DNA of 64,000 nt from DATFVA01 sp963711455. GTDB lineage: Bacteria > Bacteroidota > Ignavibacteria > Ignavibacteriales > Ignavibacteriaceae. This document shows, in pieces, positions 9,898 to 19,382 of this stretch. The notes under the pieces were generated by a model. That model was given only the letters and a program-made list of their open reading frames with translations. It had not been told where the DNA came from and did not search any database. The DNA lies in contig CAVQEH010000006.1 in assembly GCA_963711455.1 (NCBI GenBank), positions 1,240,001 through 1,304,000 of the forward strand, read 5' to 3'. The number at the start of each line of letters is the position of its first letter. Positions within the stretch are counted from its first letter, which is position 1. The translations under genes were made by a program, and so were the position numbers.

Positions 9898-10941
9898 TTA
9901 AATTTTATTTACGAAATACGTATTCGTTATAGTATTTCCCGTGTTGAATTCAATGCCCTGCTCAAACATATACTCACTATCAAGCATGGTTTTGACTTTT
10001 CGTGAAATATGAATTTTTCCGGGCTTGCCATATCTTTCGATATACTTGGCAACAGAAACGCTCTGTCCCCAAACATCGTATGTAAATTTTAATTTCCCGA
10101 CCACTCCCGCAATTACTTCTCCCGAATGAATACCGATTCTCATCCCCCATTTTTTTGATGAATTTTTATTTCTATTTGAAAGATAATCAAGCATCTCAAA
10201 CGAAGCCTCTACTGCCCTGATCGCATGATCTTTTTTTTCTTTTGGAATACCACTAACAATCATATAAGAGTCCCCGATTGTCTTCAGCTTTTCAAGCTCG
10301 TATTTATCAATTATCATATCAAAGTTCATAAAGATTTCATTCATCTCTGTCACCAGTTCACCGGGATCCATTTTAGCAGCAATTGATGTAAAGTTTTCAA
10401 AGTCAGTAAAAATAATTGATACAGACTTATAGTACTTGGGAGAGATTTTTCCATTCTTCTTAAATTCATCTACTATTTCTGATGGTAGGATATCGCGCAA
10501 AAGCTGGTTCGATTTAATTCTCTCCTCTTCCAATTCCCGGGTTCTTTCACGCAGCTTTTGTCCGATTTCGAATTTATAAAGGCCCATTTCAATTGAGGTT
10601 CTCAATGTATCTTCATCGAATGGTTTTACAATATATCCGAATGGCTCAGTAAACTTTGCCTGATCCAGGGTATTATCATCAGCCAGTGCGGTAATATAAA
10701 TTACAGGAATATCCCCATCTTTTTTGATTTCTTTAGATACATCTATTCCGGAAAGTTTTCCTTCAAGGTTAATATCCATAAGAATCAAATCAGGATTTGA
10801 AGAAGTGTATTGTTCCAGAAGCTGTTCTCCCGATCTGACTGATCCAACTACCTCATAACCAAGCTTTTTAAGAGTTCTTTCAATATCTTTGGCTATAATA
10901 TTTTCATCTTCAGCGATTAATATTCTGGCAGCATTATTCAT
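9898..10941 (-). CDS. Response regulator with degenerate class III cyclase domain (C1-like)
   Basis: 347 residues with the same layout as the downstream paralogue: receiver 1-120 (EDEN, LILMDINLEG, VKPF), coiled coil, cyclase domain about 160-340. Both metal-binding Asp are present (IIFTDFENF and KTIGDSYM). The transition-state residues are lost: canonical VNxASRM reads VSVAKYI, so Asn became Ser and Arg became Tyr. A homodimer should therefore be inactive or regulatory. The residue set is that of the C1 half of mammalian adenylyl cyclase. The gene is divergent from the hybrid histidine kinase, 241 bp away, a plausible phosphodonor. Confidence 0.85.
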   Translation of the reverse strand: MNNAARILIAEDENIIAKDIERTLKKLGYEVVGSVRSGEQLLEQYTSSNPDLILMDINLEGKLSGIDVSKEIKKDGDIPVIYITALADDNTLDQAKFTEPFGYIVKPFDEDTLRTSIEMGLYKFEIGQKLRERTRELEEERIKSNQLLRDILPSEIVDEFKKNGKISPKYYKSVSIIFTDFENFTSIAAKMDPGELVTEMNEIFMNFDMIIDKYELEKLKTIGDSYMIVSGIPKEKKDHAIRAVEASFEMLDYLSNRNKNSSKKWGMRIGIHSGEVIAGVVGKLKFTYDVWGQSVSVAKYIERYGKPGKIHISRKVKTMLDSEYMFEQGIEFNTGNTITNTYFVNKI

Positions 10942-11182
10942 TCATAGTCTTGGAAAGCGTAAAAATATTTTGTTTAATCTAATTAAAATATATCATACAG
11001 ACAACATAGAATCTTTATGCCTTAGATGAATAAACAATGAATAATCCTTCGAAAATCTAAAAAAACCCCAACTCCATTTAATTCAATCTGTTTATTCTTA
11101 TCTTTAAAATTATGATGTTCTTTACTATCTTTATGCATTGAATATTTAAATACTGGCAAAAACAAATTATTAATACCGATAA

Positions 11183-13558
11183 ATGCAAAATTTGATTACA
11201 GCAGATCTTCTTCCAAAATATACGGAGTTAGTAAAAACAGCACTTTCAAATCCAGGGGATTTTCCCACAAGAATTTGTGAATACCTGTTTATCCAGCTTG
11301 ATTTACAGGCTGCTGTTTTTTTCAATCTTGATGATCAGAACAATTTCATCGTGCAAGCCAAAGCCGGATCTGCAAGAGAATCATTTTCAAAGGATACTGT
11401 TTTTCAATGTAGTCATTGCCGGGGGTTAAATGACAATTCTCCAATCGTCTTCAGTAATGTTGCTGAATGTGAAATCCAGGCTTCCGACCTTGTTATTTAT
11501 GAAGGGTGTCTTTTTTTAGATTTAAAAGAAAAAGGGAAGGTTCTTTTAAAAATTGCTAAACAAACTCCTTTTTCCAGGACAGATAGAGAAACAATTGAAA
11601 ACTTTGGCAGGGCTATAAGGGAATTGCTCCTGATGTGGAAAGAAAATTTTAATGATAATAAATTATCAACCAGCCAGGTTATAACTGATATAGCCCACGA
11701 ATTACGAACTCCGACAAACAGCATTTTAGGATTTGCATCTCTTTTAAATGAAGATAACCTTTCTACATCGCAGGCGGAATATGTATCTACTTTAAAAGAA
11801 AATGCATTTAGTCTTTTAACGTTAATTAATGATTTGATTGATATTGCAAAAGTTGAACAGGGATTGGTTAAGAAAAATCCTGTGAACCTGATTATCAGGG
11901 ATTTTTTTGATGAAATAATCAAGGTATTCTCTTCAAGGATTGATAACGATAAAATAGAATTCCTTATAAAAATTGATGAAAATGTACCTGCAAAAATAAA
12001 AATTGATACTCAGAAATTCCGGTATATACTTATTAATATTATTACCCAGTCAATAAGAATGACTGAAAAAGGGAAAATAACTATTAATATTACTTTACCT
12101 GAAAAAAATAATTTAAACATACGGATATCAGATACAGGCAGTGGAATATCATCAGATAAACTGAAAAATTTATTTAAACCATTTGTTATTGAATCGCTTG
12201 AAAACATAAAATTTGGTAACGTTTCAGGACTCGGGTTATCAATTGCGAAAAAATATATCGATATTCTTGAAGGTAAAATAAATGTTACAAGCGGTATTGG
12301 TAAGGGAACAAGCTTTGAACTTTCGTTAACTATGGAGGATTTCACTCCGATTCCATCTGCTAATATTGAGAAACAAATAAGTTCTCTCCCAAAAACCGGG
12401 AAGAATAATCGCGTACTTGTTGTTGAAGATGATTATGCAACTTCAAAATTGTTAAGCAATTATCTTACAAAGTGGGGTTACATCCCTGTAATTGTTAACT
12501 CTGCTGAACAAACTTTAAAAATAATTGAAAAAGAAGATTTTCTTTCAATCCTTATGGACATTGAGTTGCCTGATTCTAATGGATTTGAACTTCTAAAAAC
12601 TTTAAGAGAAAATAAAGCAACTAAAAACACTCCTATAATTGTTTGCTCTGTTGAAGCTGAACAGCAGAAAGCCTTTCTTATGGGAGCAGTGGAGTATTTT
12701 GTAAAGCCAATCAACTACAAATTTTTAGTTGAGGTTCTCCAGAGCTATAAATTAAAAAGAGATTCTAATATTTTAATTGTAGATGATGATGTACCAACTT
12801 TGAAACTGCTTAAAGAAGCAGTGGAACAGTTAGGATTTAATGCAATTGCAGAATCTCATTCATCTAAAGTCGTTGATATGATAAGCAACCTGGATCTGGA
12901 TCTTGCAATTATAGATCTTGAAATGCCCGAAGTCAGTGGTTATGATTTAATCAAACAAATAAAAACCGAACCTAAATTTGCCCGCCTGCCCATTGTAATT
13001 TATACCGGGAAAGAAAATTACCAAGATGAATTGAAAAAAATTGATGGCATGTTTGAAGAGCTTCTTCTTAAAAGCAGTGTTAACATTGAAGAATTATCTG
13101 AGACTATCTCTGCGATGATAAACCGGTATGAAGAACCTTCCAAACCGGAAGAGATAATAAATAATAAAGATACCGTCAAGATTCTGCTTGTGGAAGATTA
13201 TAAGCATTCTCAGATAATAGTTACGAGGTTGTTAAAGAAAAATAATTTCGAATCAATTGTGGTTGTTGAAAATGGCGCTGAAGCTCTTGAACAGGTAAAG
13301 AAACAAAAATTCCAGCTTATACTTATGGACATGCAGATGCCGGTAATGAATGGATTTGAAGCAACTGAAAAGATCAGGTTAATACCGGATTATAAAGATA
13401 CTCCTATAATTGCTTTAACCGCTTTTGCAATGAAAGGTGACAGAGAGAAATGCCTGGAAGCCGGTGCAACAGATTATATTCCGAAACCAATTGACAGCCA
13501 GGAATTTATTGAGAAGGTAAAGCATTATACTGAAGCAAATGTGCAGGTCCATTCATAA
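11183..13558 (+). CDS. Hybrid histidine kinase with three receiver domains
   Basis: 791 residues, no membrane segment, so cytosolic. Residues 1-150 look GAF-like. HisKA follows with the phospho-accepting His in DIAHELRTPTNSILGFA. The ATPase domain (about 280-395) has DTGSGISS and GLGLSIAKKY. Three receivers follow: about 412-525 (VVEDD, LMDIELPDSNGFE, VKPI), about 535-640 (VDDD, IIDLEMPEVSGYD, LLLKSS) and about 670-785 (VEDYKHS, LMDMQMPVMNGFE, PKPID). Each has its phospho-Asp. It probably exchanges phosphate with the two divergent receiver-cyclase proteins; that link is inferred from position. Confidence 0.9.
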   Translation: MQNLITADLLPKYTELVKTALSNPGDFPTRICEYLFIQLDLQAAVFFNLDDQNNFIVQAKAGSARESFSKDTVFQCSHCRGLNDNSPIVFSNVAECEIQASDLVIYEGCLFLDLKEKGKVLLKIAKQTPFSRTDRETIENFGRAIRELLLMWKENFNDNKLSTSQVITDIAHELRTPTNSILGFASLLNEDNLSTSQAEYVSTLKENAFSLLTLINDLIDIAKVEQGLVKKNPVNLIIRDFFDEIIKVFSSRIDNDKIEFLIKIDENVPAKIKIDTQKFRYILINIITQSIRMTEKGKITINITLPEKNNLNIRISDTGSGISSDKLKNLFKPFVIESLENIKFGNVSGLGLSIAKKYIDILEGKINVTSGIGKGTSFELSLTMEDFTPIPSANIEKQISSLPKTGKNNRVLVVEDDYATSKLLSNYLTKWGYIPVIVNSAEQTLKIIEKEDFLSILMDIELPDSNGFELLKTLRENKATKNTPIIVCSVEAEQQKAFLMGAVEYFVKPINYKFLVEVLQSYKLKRDSNILIVDDDVPTLKLLKEAVEQLGFNAIAESHSSKVVDMISNLDLDLAIIDLEMPEVSGYDLIKQIKTEPKFARLPIVIYTGKENYQDELKKIDGMFEELLLKSSVNIEELSETISAMINRYEEPSKPEEIINNKDTVKILLVEDYKHSQIIVTRLLKKNNFESIVVVENGAEALEQVKKQKFQLILMDMQMPVMNGFEATEKIRLIPDYKDTPIIALTAFAMKGDREKCLEAGATDYIPKPIDSQEFIEKVKHYTEANVQVHS

Positions 13559-13633
13559 TCTTTACAACAAAATTGATCACGCCAAATTATTTCCTTTTGT
13601 TTATTTTTGATTTTTTAATGAACTGTAATTCTT

Positions 13634-15088
13634 ATGATTAATGAAAAAATAAGGGTTCGATTTGCTCCAAGTCCGACAGGTTATCTGCATATAGGCGGTC
13701 TTCGTACTGCTTTGTACAATTATCTTTTAGCTAAACACAACAACGGTAAATTTATACTGAGGATTGAGGATACAGACAGAAACCGCTTTGTTGAAGGGGC
13801 TATAGAAAACCTTATTCATACTTTGAAATGGGTTGGACTCGAATATGATGAAGGCCCGGACAAGCCTGGTGAGTTTGGACCGTATCAGCAGTCTGAAAGA
13901 CTAAGTATTTATAGTGAAAATATCGACAAGCTGCTTTCGGAACGTAAAGCCTATTATTGTTTTTGTACACAGGAAAGATTAAAAGAAGTTCGCGATAAAT
14001 TTCAGAAGATGAATATGCAGCCGATGTATGATAAGCATTGTTTGCAGCTTTCAGATAATGAAGTAAAAGATCAGATTTCTAAAGATATTCCTCACGTTGT
14101 AAGATTAAATGTCGAACCTGAAAAGCGGATAATTCTTAACGACGTTATTCGTGGAGAAGTTATTTTCAACAGCAGCATAGTTGATGATCAGATTTTAATA
14201 AAGAGTGATGGTTATCCTACTTATCATCTTGCAAATGTAATTGATGATCATCTTATGAAAATAACTCACGTTATACGCGGTGAAGAATGGCTTCCATCCA
14301 CTCCAAAGCATATTTTACTTTATGAGTACTTTGGATGGGAAAAACCAGTGTTTGCTCACCTCCCTCTCCTGCTTAACCCGGATAAATCAAAACTAAGCAA
14401 GAGACAGGGAGACGTTTCAGTTGAAGACTACAGGAATAAAGGTTATTTAAAAGAAGCGTTGATAAATTTCGTCGCCCTTCTTGGCTGGAACTTTGCTGAT
14501 GATAAAGAATTTTATCAGATGGACGAATTAATTGAAAAGTTTTCCCTTGATGGAGTAAATAAAGCAGGTGCAGTTTTCAATTTAGAAAAACTGAACTGGT
14601 TAAATGCAGAACATTTAAGAAAAAAATCTTTGCCTGAACTTATTAGCCTGTTAAGAGAAGAACTGAAACAGACGAAGTATGGTTCAGAAGAATATTCAGA
14701 TGAATTTCTTGGTTTGGTGATTGAAGCAATGAAAGAGAGAGTTTCCTTCATTAAAGAAATTCCTGAAAAAGGTGTTTATTTCTTTGAAGAGCCGCAAGAA
14801 TATGATGAAAGTGTTGTAAAGAAAAGATGGAAACCTGATTCTGTCGGACATTTAAAAAAGTTAGTTGAAGAATTCTCAAAACTTTCCAATCCATCAAAAG
14901 AAGATTTTGAAAATGCACTGAGACTAACAGCAGAAAATCTCGGTATCGGAACTGGAAAACTTATCCACCCCGTCAGGTTAGCAGTTTCCGGAGTTGGGGG
15001 CGGTCCGGGAGTTTTTGATATTCTTTATATAATTGGTAAAGAGAAAACTATAAACCGGTTAAACAGAGCAATAGAAAAACTTGCTTAA
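13634..15088 (+). CDS. gltX: Glutamate--tRNA ligase
   Basis: 484 residues, normal for GluRS. The class I HIGH motif is in PTGYLHIGGLRTALYNYLLA and the KMSKS equivalent is KLSKRQG. The end GVGGGPGVFDILYIIGKEKTINRL matches the anticodon-binding domain. It charges tRNA-Glu in the cytosol. It is followed after 24 bp by glnS, so the organism makes Gln-tRNA directly rather than relying only on the amidotransferase route. Confidence 0.95.
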   Translation: MINEKIRVRFAPSPTGYLHIGGLRTALYNYLLAKHNNGKFILRIEDTDRNRFVEGAIENLIHTLKWVGLEYDEGPDKPGEFGPYQQSERLSIYSENIDKLLSERKAYYCFCTQERLKEVRDKFQKMNMQPMYDKHCLQLSDNEVKDQISKDIPHVVRLNVEPEKRIILNDVIRGEVIFNSSIVDDQILIKSDGYPTYHLANVIDDHLMKITHVIRGEEWLPSTPKHILLYEYFGWEKPVFAHLPLLLNPDKSKLSKRQGDVSVEDYRNKGYLKEALINFVALLGWNFADDKEFYQMDELIEKFSLDGVNKAGAVFNLEKLNWLNAEHLRKKSLPELISLLREELKQTKYGSEEYSDEFLGLVIEAMKERVSFIKEIPEKGVYFFEEPQEYDESVVKKRWKPDSVGHLKKLVEEFSKLSNPSKEDFENALRLTAENLGIGTGKLIHPVRLAVSGVGGGPGVFDILYIIGKEKTINRLNRAIEKLA

Positions 15089-15112
15089 TCAAATTAAACT
15101 AAAAAAATAATA

Positions 15113-16831
15113 ATGGCTGACGATAAAAATTCAACTGAATATAAGTTAGATGGAAATAATCTTCCACCTGCATCTAATTTTATTAAAGAGATTATAAATG
15201 AACATCTGAAAAACGGAAGATATACTGAAGTTCATACACGTTTTCCTCCTGAACCCAACGGATATCTTCATATTGGTCATGCAAAATCGATATGTCTCAA
15301 TTTTGGTTTGGCAAAAGAATATGGCGGGTTATGCAATCTCAGGTTTGATGATACCAATCCGTCTAAAGAGGAAGTTGAATATGTTGATTCGATAATTGAA
15401 GATATAAAATGGCTTGGTTTTAATTGGAGTAACAGACTTTTCTATGCTTCAGATTATTTCGATACTTTATATGAATATGCGGTTAAGCTGATCAAAAAAG
15501 GGAAAGCTTATGTTGACAGTTCCAATCAGGATGAAATAAAAGATTCGCGCGGAATTCCAACCGAAACGGGAAAAGAAAGTCCTTATCGCAATAGAACAGT
15601 TGAAGAAAACCTGAACCTTTTTGAAAGAATGAAGCACGGTGAATTTGATGAAGGCTCCCATGTATTAAGGGCAAAGATTGATATGTCTTCTCCCAATATG
15701 CTGCTTCGCGATCCGATCCTCTACAGGATAAAAAAAGTATCACATCACCGCACCGGAAATAAATGGTGTATTTATCCTATGTACGACTGGGCTCATGGTC
15801 AATCAGATTCTATTGAGAAAATAACTCATTCAATATGTACACTTGAGTTTGAAGTACATCGTCCTTTATACGACTGGTTTGTGAGAGAGCTTGAAATTTT
15901 TGCACCCCGGCAAATAGAGTTTGCCCGGTTGAACCTCAGCTATACAATAATGAGTAAAAGGAAACTGTTGACACTTGTTACAGAAAAATTTGTAAATGGA
16001 TGGGATGACCCGAGAATGCCTACTATTTCAGCATACAGACGAAGAGGATATACTCCTGAATCAATTCGGTATTTTTCTGAAAAAGTGGGAGTTGCTAAAA
16101 GAGATAACACAATTGATGTTGCGCTTCTTGAATATAGCATTCGTGAAGATCTTAATAAGAAAGCAATGCGCGTAATGGCTGTGCTGAATCCGTTGAAGGT
16201 TACTTTAATTAATTATCCTGAAAGTAAAATTGAAGAACTTGATGCGGTAAATAATCCTGAAGATGAGGCAATGGGAAAAAGAAAAATTCCTTTCTCTCGT
16301 GAGATATTTATAGAGCAGGATGATTTCATGGAAAACCCGCCGAAGAAATTTTTCCGCCTTTCCCCCGGCAATGAAGTAAGGCTGCGTTATGCATACATAA
16401 TTAAATGCGAAGAAGTAATTAAAGACAAAGATGGAAAAGTAATAGAATTAAAATGTTCTTACGATCCTGAAACCAAAAGCGGTTCCACAGGGCAGAGAAA
16501 AGTTAAAGGAACAATACACTGGGTTTCATCCGAACAGGCTTTTAATACGGAAGTAAGACTGTACGACAGATTATTCTCGGTAGAGGATCCCGAAGCAGAT
16601 CCGGAAAAAGATTTCAGGGAATTTATTAATCCGGACTCATTGCAGATAATTAAAACTGCTAAGCTTGAACCCGGGTTAAAAAATGCGAAAGCGGGAGACA
16701 GATTTCAATTTGAGAGGCTCGGTTATTTTTGTGTTGATTCAAAAGACTCAAAACCCGGAGGTCCTGTTTTTAACAGAACTGTTACTCTGAGAGATACATG
16801 GGCAAAAATAGAGAAGAGAGAAAATAAGTGA
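15113..16831 (+). CDS. glnS: Glutamine--tRNA ligase
   Basis: 572 residues. HIGH motif in PPEPNGYLHIGHAKSICLNFG, KMSKS equivalent IMSKRKL, GlnRS-specific FDDTNPSKE and the C-terminal beta-barrel anticodon domain with RLYDRLFSVEDPE. Same operon as gltX. GlnRS is common in Bacteroidetes/Ignavibacteria-type genomes, probably by ancient transfer from eukaryotes. Confidence 0.95.
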   Translation: MADDKNSTEYKLDGNNLPPASNFIKEIINEHLKNGRYTEVHTRFPPEPNGYLHIGHAKSICLNFGLAKEYGGLCNLRFDDTNPSKEEVEYVDSIIEDIKWLGFNWSNRLFYASDYFDTLYEYAVKLIKKGKAYVDSSNQDEIKDSRGIPTETGKESPYRNRTVEENLNLFERMKHGEFDEGSHVLRAKIDMSSPNMLLRDPILYRIKKVSHHRTGNKWCIYPMYDWAHGQSDSIEKITHSICTLEFEVHRPLYDWFVRELEIFAPRQIEFARLNLSYTIMSKRKLLTLVTEKFVNGWDDPRMPTISAYRRRGYTPESIRYFSEKVGVAKRDNTIDVALLEYSIREDLNKKAMRVMAVLNPLKVTLINYPESKIEELDAVNNPEDEAMGKRKIPFSREIFIEQDDFMENPPKKFFRLSPGNEVRLRYAYIIKCEEVIKDKDGKVIELKCSYDPETKSGSTGQRKVKGTIHWVSSEQAFNTEVRLYDRLFSVEDPEADPEKDFREFINPDSLQIIKTAKLEPGLKNAKAGDRFQFERLGYFCVDSKDSKPGGPVFNRTVTLRDTWAKIEKRENK

Positions 16832-16926
16832 ATCAGATTTCATTTTTTCTTGAAACTAAAAGTAAATACTCTGATATTTGAACCTCATTTTTATATAGTT
16901 GTTATTAATTTTTGTACTTTCATAAT

Positions 16927-17012
16927 GCCGAAGTGGCGGAATTGGTAGACGCGCTGGACTCAAAATCCAGTGGGGCTCACACCTCGTGCCGGTTCGAGTC
17001 CGGCCTTCGGTA
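16927..17012 (+). tRNA. tRNA-Leu (anticodon CAA)
   Basis: Class II tRNA with acceptor GCCGAAG/CTTCGGT (first pair G-U), D-arm, anticodon stem CTGGA/TCCAG with loop CTCAAAA (anticodon CAA), a long variable arm from TGGGGCTC to CTCGTG, T-arm GCCGG-TTCGAGT-CCGGC and discriminator A at 17012. No CCA is encoded. A GIY-YIG ORF starts at 17015, two bases after the discriminator. It is the intact parent of the tRNA fragments repeated downstream. Confidence 0.95.
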
Positions 17013-17014
17013 CT

Positions 17015-17284
17015 ATGTTTTATATTTATGCATTAAAGAGTATAAGCCATAATTTCATTTATGTGGGAATGACAGAAAACCTTAATGCAAGATTTATCAG
17101 GCATAATAAAGGGTACGTTAAATCCACCAAAAAATATTCTCCATTTGAACTATTCTATTTCGAAACTTGTGACAATGGGAAACAAGCAAGGGAAAGGGAG
17201 AAGTATTTTAAATCAACCTCAGGCAAGAGATTCCTGAAATCTGTTTTGGATTCCGGGATAGATCAAACACCAATGCAATTATAA
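17015..17284 (+). CDS. GIY-YIG nuclease, array copy 1
   Basis: 89 residues, a single GIY-YIG domain (URI/UPF0213 size). GIY-equivalent FYIYAL, YIG-equivalent IYVGMT, catalytic-type Arg in LNARFIRHN, Glu in REREKYFK. No Shine-Dalgarno is possible because the preceding bases are the tRNA acceptor stem. The reading frame is open back into the tRNA (to 16970), but that extension would translate tRNA sequence and is rejected. After tRNA 3' processing the message would begin CUAUG, nearly leaderless. The likely role is a DNA nuclease of a selfish or homing-like element; no activity is shown by sequence alone. Confidence 0.85.
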   Translation: MFYIYALKSISHNFIYVGMTENLNARFIRHNKGYVKSTKKYSPFELFYFETCDNGKQAREREKYFKSTSGKRFLKSVLDSGIDQTPMQL

Positions 17285-17540
17285 GACGCGCCAACCAAAA
17301 ATTTTTCCGGTTGATAGTAGTGATAAAATTTTTGTTTGGTGAACTGGACTCAAAATCCGGTTTACCAACCATTTGGTAACCCCATTGTTGGTTGGTGGGG
17401 CTCACACCTCGTGCCGGTTTACCAACCTGAGTCTGTGATCTGTAAATTCTGAATGGTTGGTTCGAGTCCGGTTTAACTAACTGAGCTATACGAAGGTAGT
17501 TTTAACTACCGAAGATATGCGAAGGTAGTCCTTCGGTACT
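17285..17540 (+). other. Split pseudo-tRNA-Leu spacer (type unit 1)
   Basis: Blocks identical or nearly so to the tRNA occur in order: 17285-17290 (GACGCG), 17344-17360 (anticodon arm), 17396-17417 (variable arm into T-stem), 17459-17471 (T-loop/stem) and 17530-17538 (acceptor 3' strand). Between them lie four inserts at stem boundaries, each with inverted repeats: insert 1 (CCAACCAAAAATTTT against AAAATTTTTGTTTGG), inserts 2 and 3 (ACCAACC against GGTTGGT), insert 4 (GGTAGT-TTTA-ACTACC). The tRNA 5' third is missing. Equivalent spacers are 17805-18066, 18331-18592, 18794-19118, 19383-19647 and 19918-20232. Confidence 0.85.
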
Positions 17541-17804
17541 ATGTTTTATATTTATGCATTAAAGAGTATAAACTATAATATGATTTATGTGGGAATAACA
17601 GAAAACCTTAATGCAAGAATCGACAGACATAATAAAGGGTATGTTAAATCCACTAAAAAATATTCTCCATTTGAACTATTCTATTTCGAAACTTGTGACA
17701 ATGGGAAACAAGCAAGGGAAAGGGAGAAGTATCTTAAATCAACCTCAGGCAAGAGATTCCTGAAATCTGTTTTGGGTTCCAGGATAGATCAATTACCACT
17801 GTAA
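17541..17804 (+). CDS. GIY-YIG nuclease, array copy 2
   Basis: 87 residues, FYIYAL/IYVGIT motifs with Arg (NARIDRHN) and Glu (REREKY). It differs from copy 1 around NYNMIYVGITENLNARIDRH and at the C-terminus (IDQLPL). It is preceded by hairpin CGAAGG-TAGT-CCTTCG, two bases before CTATG. It appears identical to copy 3. Confidence 0.85.
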   Translation: MFYIYALKSINYNMIYVGITENLNARIDRHNKGYVKSTKKYSPFELFYFETCDNGKQAREREKYLKSTSGKRFLKSVLGSRIDQLPL

Positions 17805-18066
17805 TTATAAAACGCGCCAACCAAAAATTTTCCCGGTTGATAGTAGTGATAAAATTTTTGTTTGGTGAACTGGACTCAAAATCCGGTTTACCAACCATTT
17901 GGTAACCCCATTGTTGGTTGGTGGGGCTCACACCTCGTGCCGGTTTACCAACCTGAGTCTGTGATCTGTAAATTCTGAATGGTTGGTTCGAGTCCGGTTT
18001 AACTAACTGAGCTATACGAAGGTAGTTTTAACTACCGAAGATATGCGAAGGTAGTCCTTCGGTACT

Positions 18067-18330
18067 ATGTTTTATATTTATGCATTAAAGAGTATAAACT
18101 ATAATATGATTTATGTGGGAATAACAGAAAACCTTAATGCAAGAATCGACAGACATAATAAAGGGTATGTTAAATCCACTAAAAAATATTCTCCATTTGA
18201 ACTATTCTATTTCGAAACTTGTGACAATGGGAAACAAGCAAGGGAAAGGGAGAAGTATCTTAAATCAACCTCAGGCAAGAGATTCCTGAAATCTGTTTTG
18301 GGTTCCAGGATAGATCAATTACCACTGTAA
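18067..18330 (+). CDS. GIY-YIG nuclease, array copy 3
   Basis: 87 residues with the same protein as copy 2 and, as far as read by eye, the same flanking spacer, indicating very recent duplication or ongoing gene conversion. All catalytic-type residues are kept. Confidence 0.85.
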   Translation: MFYIYALKSINYNMIYVGITENLNARIDRHNKGYVKSTKKYSPFELFYFETCDNGKQAREREKYLKSTSGKRFLKSVLGSRIDQLPL

Positions 18331-18592
18331 TTATAAAACGCGCCAACCAAAAATTTTCCCGGTTGATAGTAGTGATAAAATTTTTGTTTGGTGAACTGGA
18401 CTCAAAATCCGGTTTACCAACCATTTGGTAACCCCATTGTTGGTTGGTGGGGCTCACACCTCGTGCCGGTTTACCAACCTGAGTCTGTGATCTGTAAATT
18501 CTGAATGGTTGGTTCGAGTCCGGTTTAACTAACTGAGCTATACGAAGGTAGTTTTAACTACCGAAGATATGCGAAGGTAGTCCTTCGGTACT

Positions 18593-18793
18593 ATGTTTTA
18601 TATTTATGCATTAAAGAGTATAAACTATAATATGATTTATGTGGGAATAACAGAAAACCTTAATGCAAGAATCGACAGACATAATAAAGGGTATGTTAAA
18701 TCCACTAAAAAATATTCTCCATTTGAACTATTCTATTTCGAAACTTGTGACAATGGGAAACAAGCAAGGGAAAGGGAGAAGTATCTTAAATAA
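18593..18793 (+). pseudogene. GIY-YIG nuclease, array copy 4, nonsense-truncated
   Basis: Same as copies 2 and 3 up to REREKYLK, then TCA became TAA at 18791-18793. The rest of the ORF (to 18857) is still present downstream in the same frame. The truncated 66-residue product keeps the GIY, YIG, Arg and Glu positions but loses the C-terminal helix. Confidence 0.85.
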
Positions 18794-19118
18794 ACCTCAG
18801 GCAAGAGATTCCTGAAATCTGTTTTGGATTCCGGGATAGATCAATTACCACTGTAATTATAAAACGCGCCAACCAAAAATTTTCCCGATTGATAATAGTG
18901 ATAAAATTTTTGTTTGGTGAACTGGACTCAAAATCCGGTTTACCAACCATTTGGTAACCCCATTGTTGGTTGGTGGGGCTCACACCTCGTGCCGGTTTAC
19001 CAACCTGAATCTGTGATCTGTAAATTCTGAATGGTTGGTTCGAGTCCGGTTTAACTAACTGAGCTATACGAAGGTAGTTTTAACTACCGAAGATATGCGA
19101 AGGTAGTCCTTCGGTACT

Positions 19119-19382
19119 ATGTTTTATATTTATGCATTAAAGAGTATAAACTATAATATGATTTATGTGGGAATAACAGAAAACCTTAATGCAAGAATCG
19201 ACAGACATAATAAAGGGTATGTTAAATCCACTAAAAAATATTCTCCATTTGAACTATTCTATTTCGAAACTTGTGACAATGGGAAACAAGCAAGGGAAAG
19301 GGAGAAATATCTTAAATCAACCTCAGGCAAGAGATTCCTGAAATCTGTTTTGGATTCCAGGATAGATCAATTACCACTGTAA
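19119..19382 (+). CDS. GIY-YIG nuclease, array copy 5
   Basis: 87 residues, intact, nearly the copy 2 sequence (VLDSRIDQLPL end). Its downstream spacer is the most diverged of the array (529-bp unit), with changes in inserts 2 and 3 and in the tRNA-derived blocks. Confidence 0.85.
   Translation: MFYIYALKSINYNMIYVGITENLNARIDRHNKGYVKSTKKYSPFELFYFETCDNGKQAREREKYLKSTSGKRFLKSVLDSRIDQLPL

Noticed and set aside
16970..17014. N-terminal extension of GIY-YIG copy 1 into the tRNA (MGLTPRAGSSPAFGT)
   Set aside because: It would translate the tRNA sequence itself; later copies lack it and start at the common ATG.
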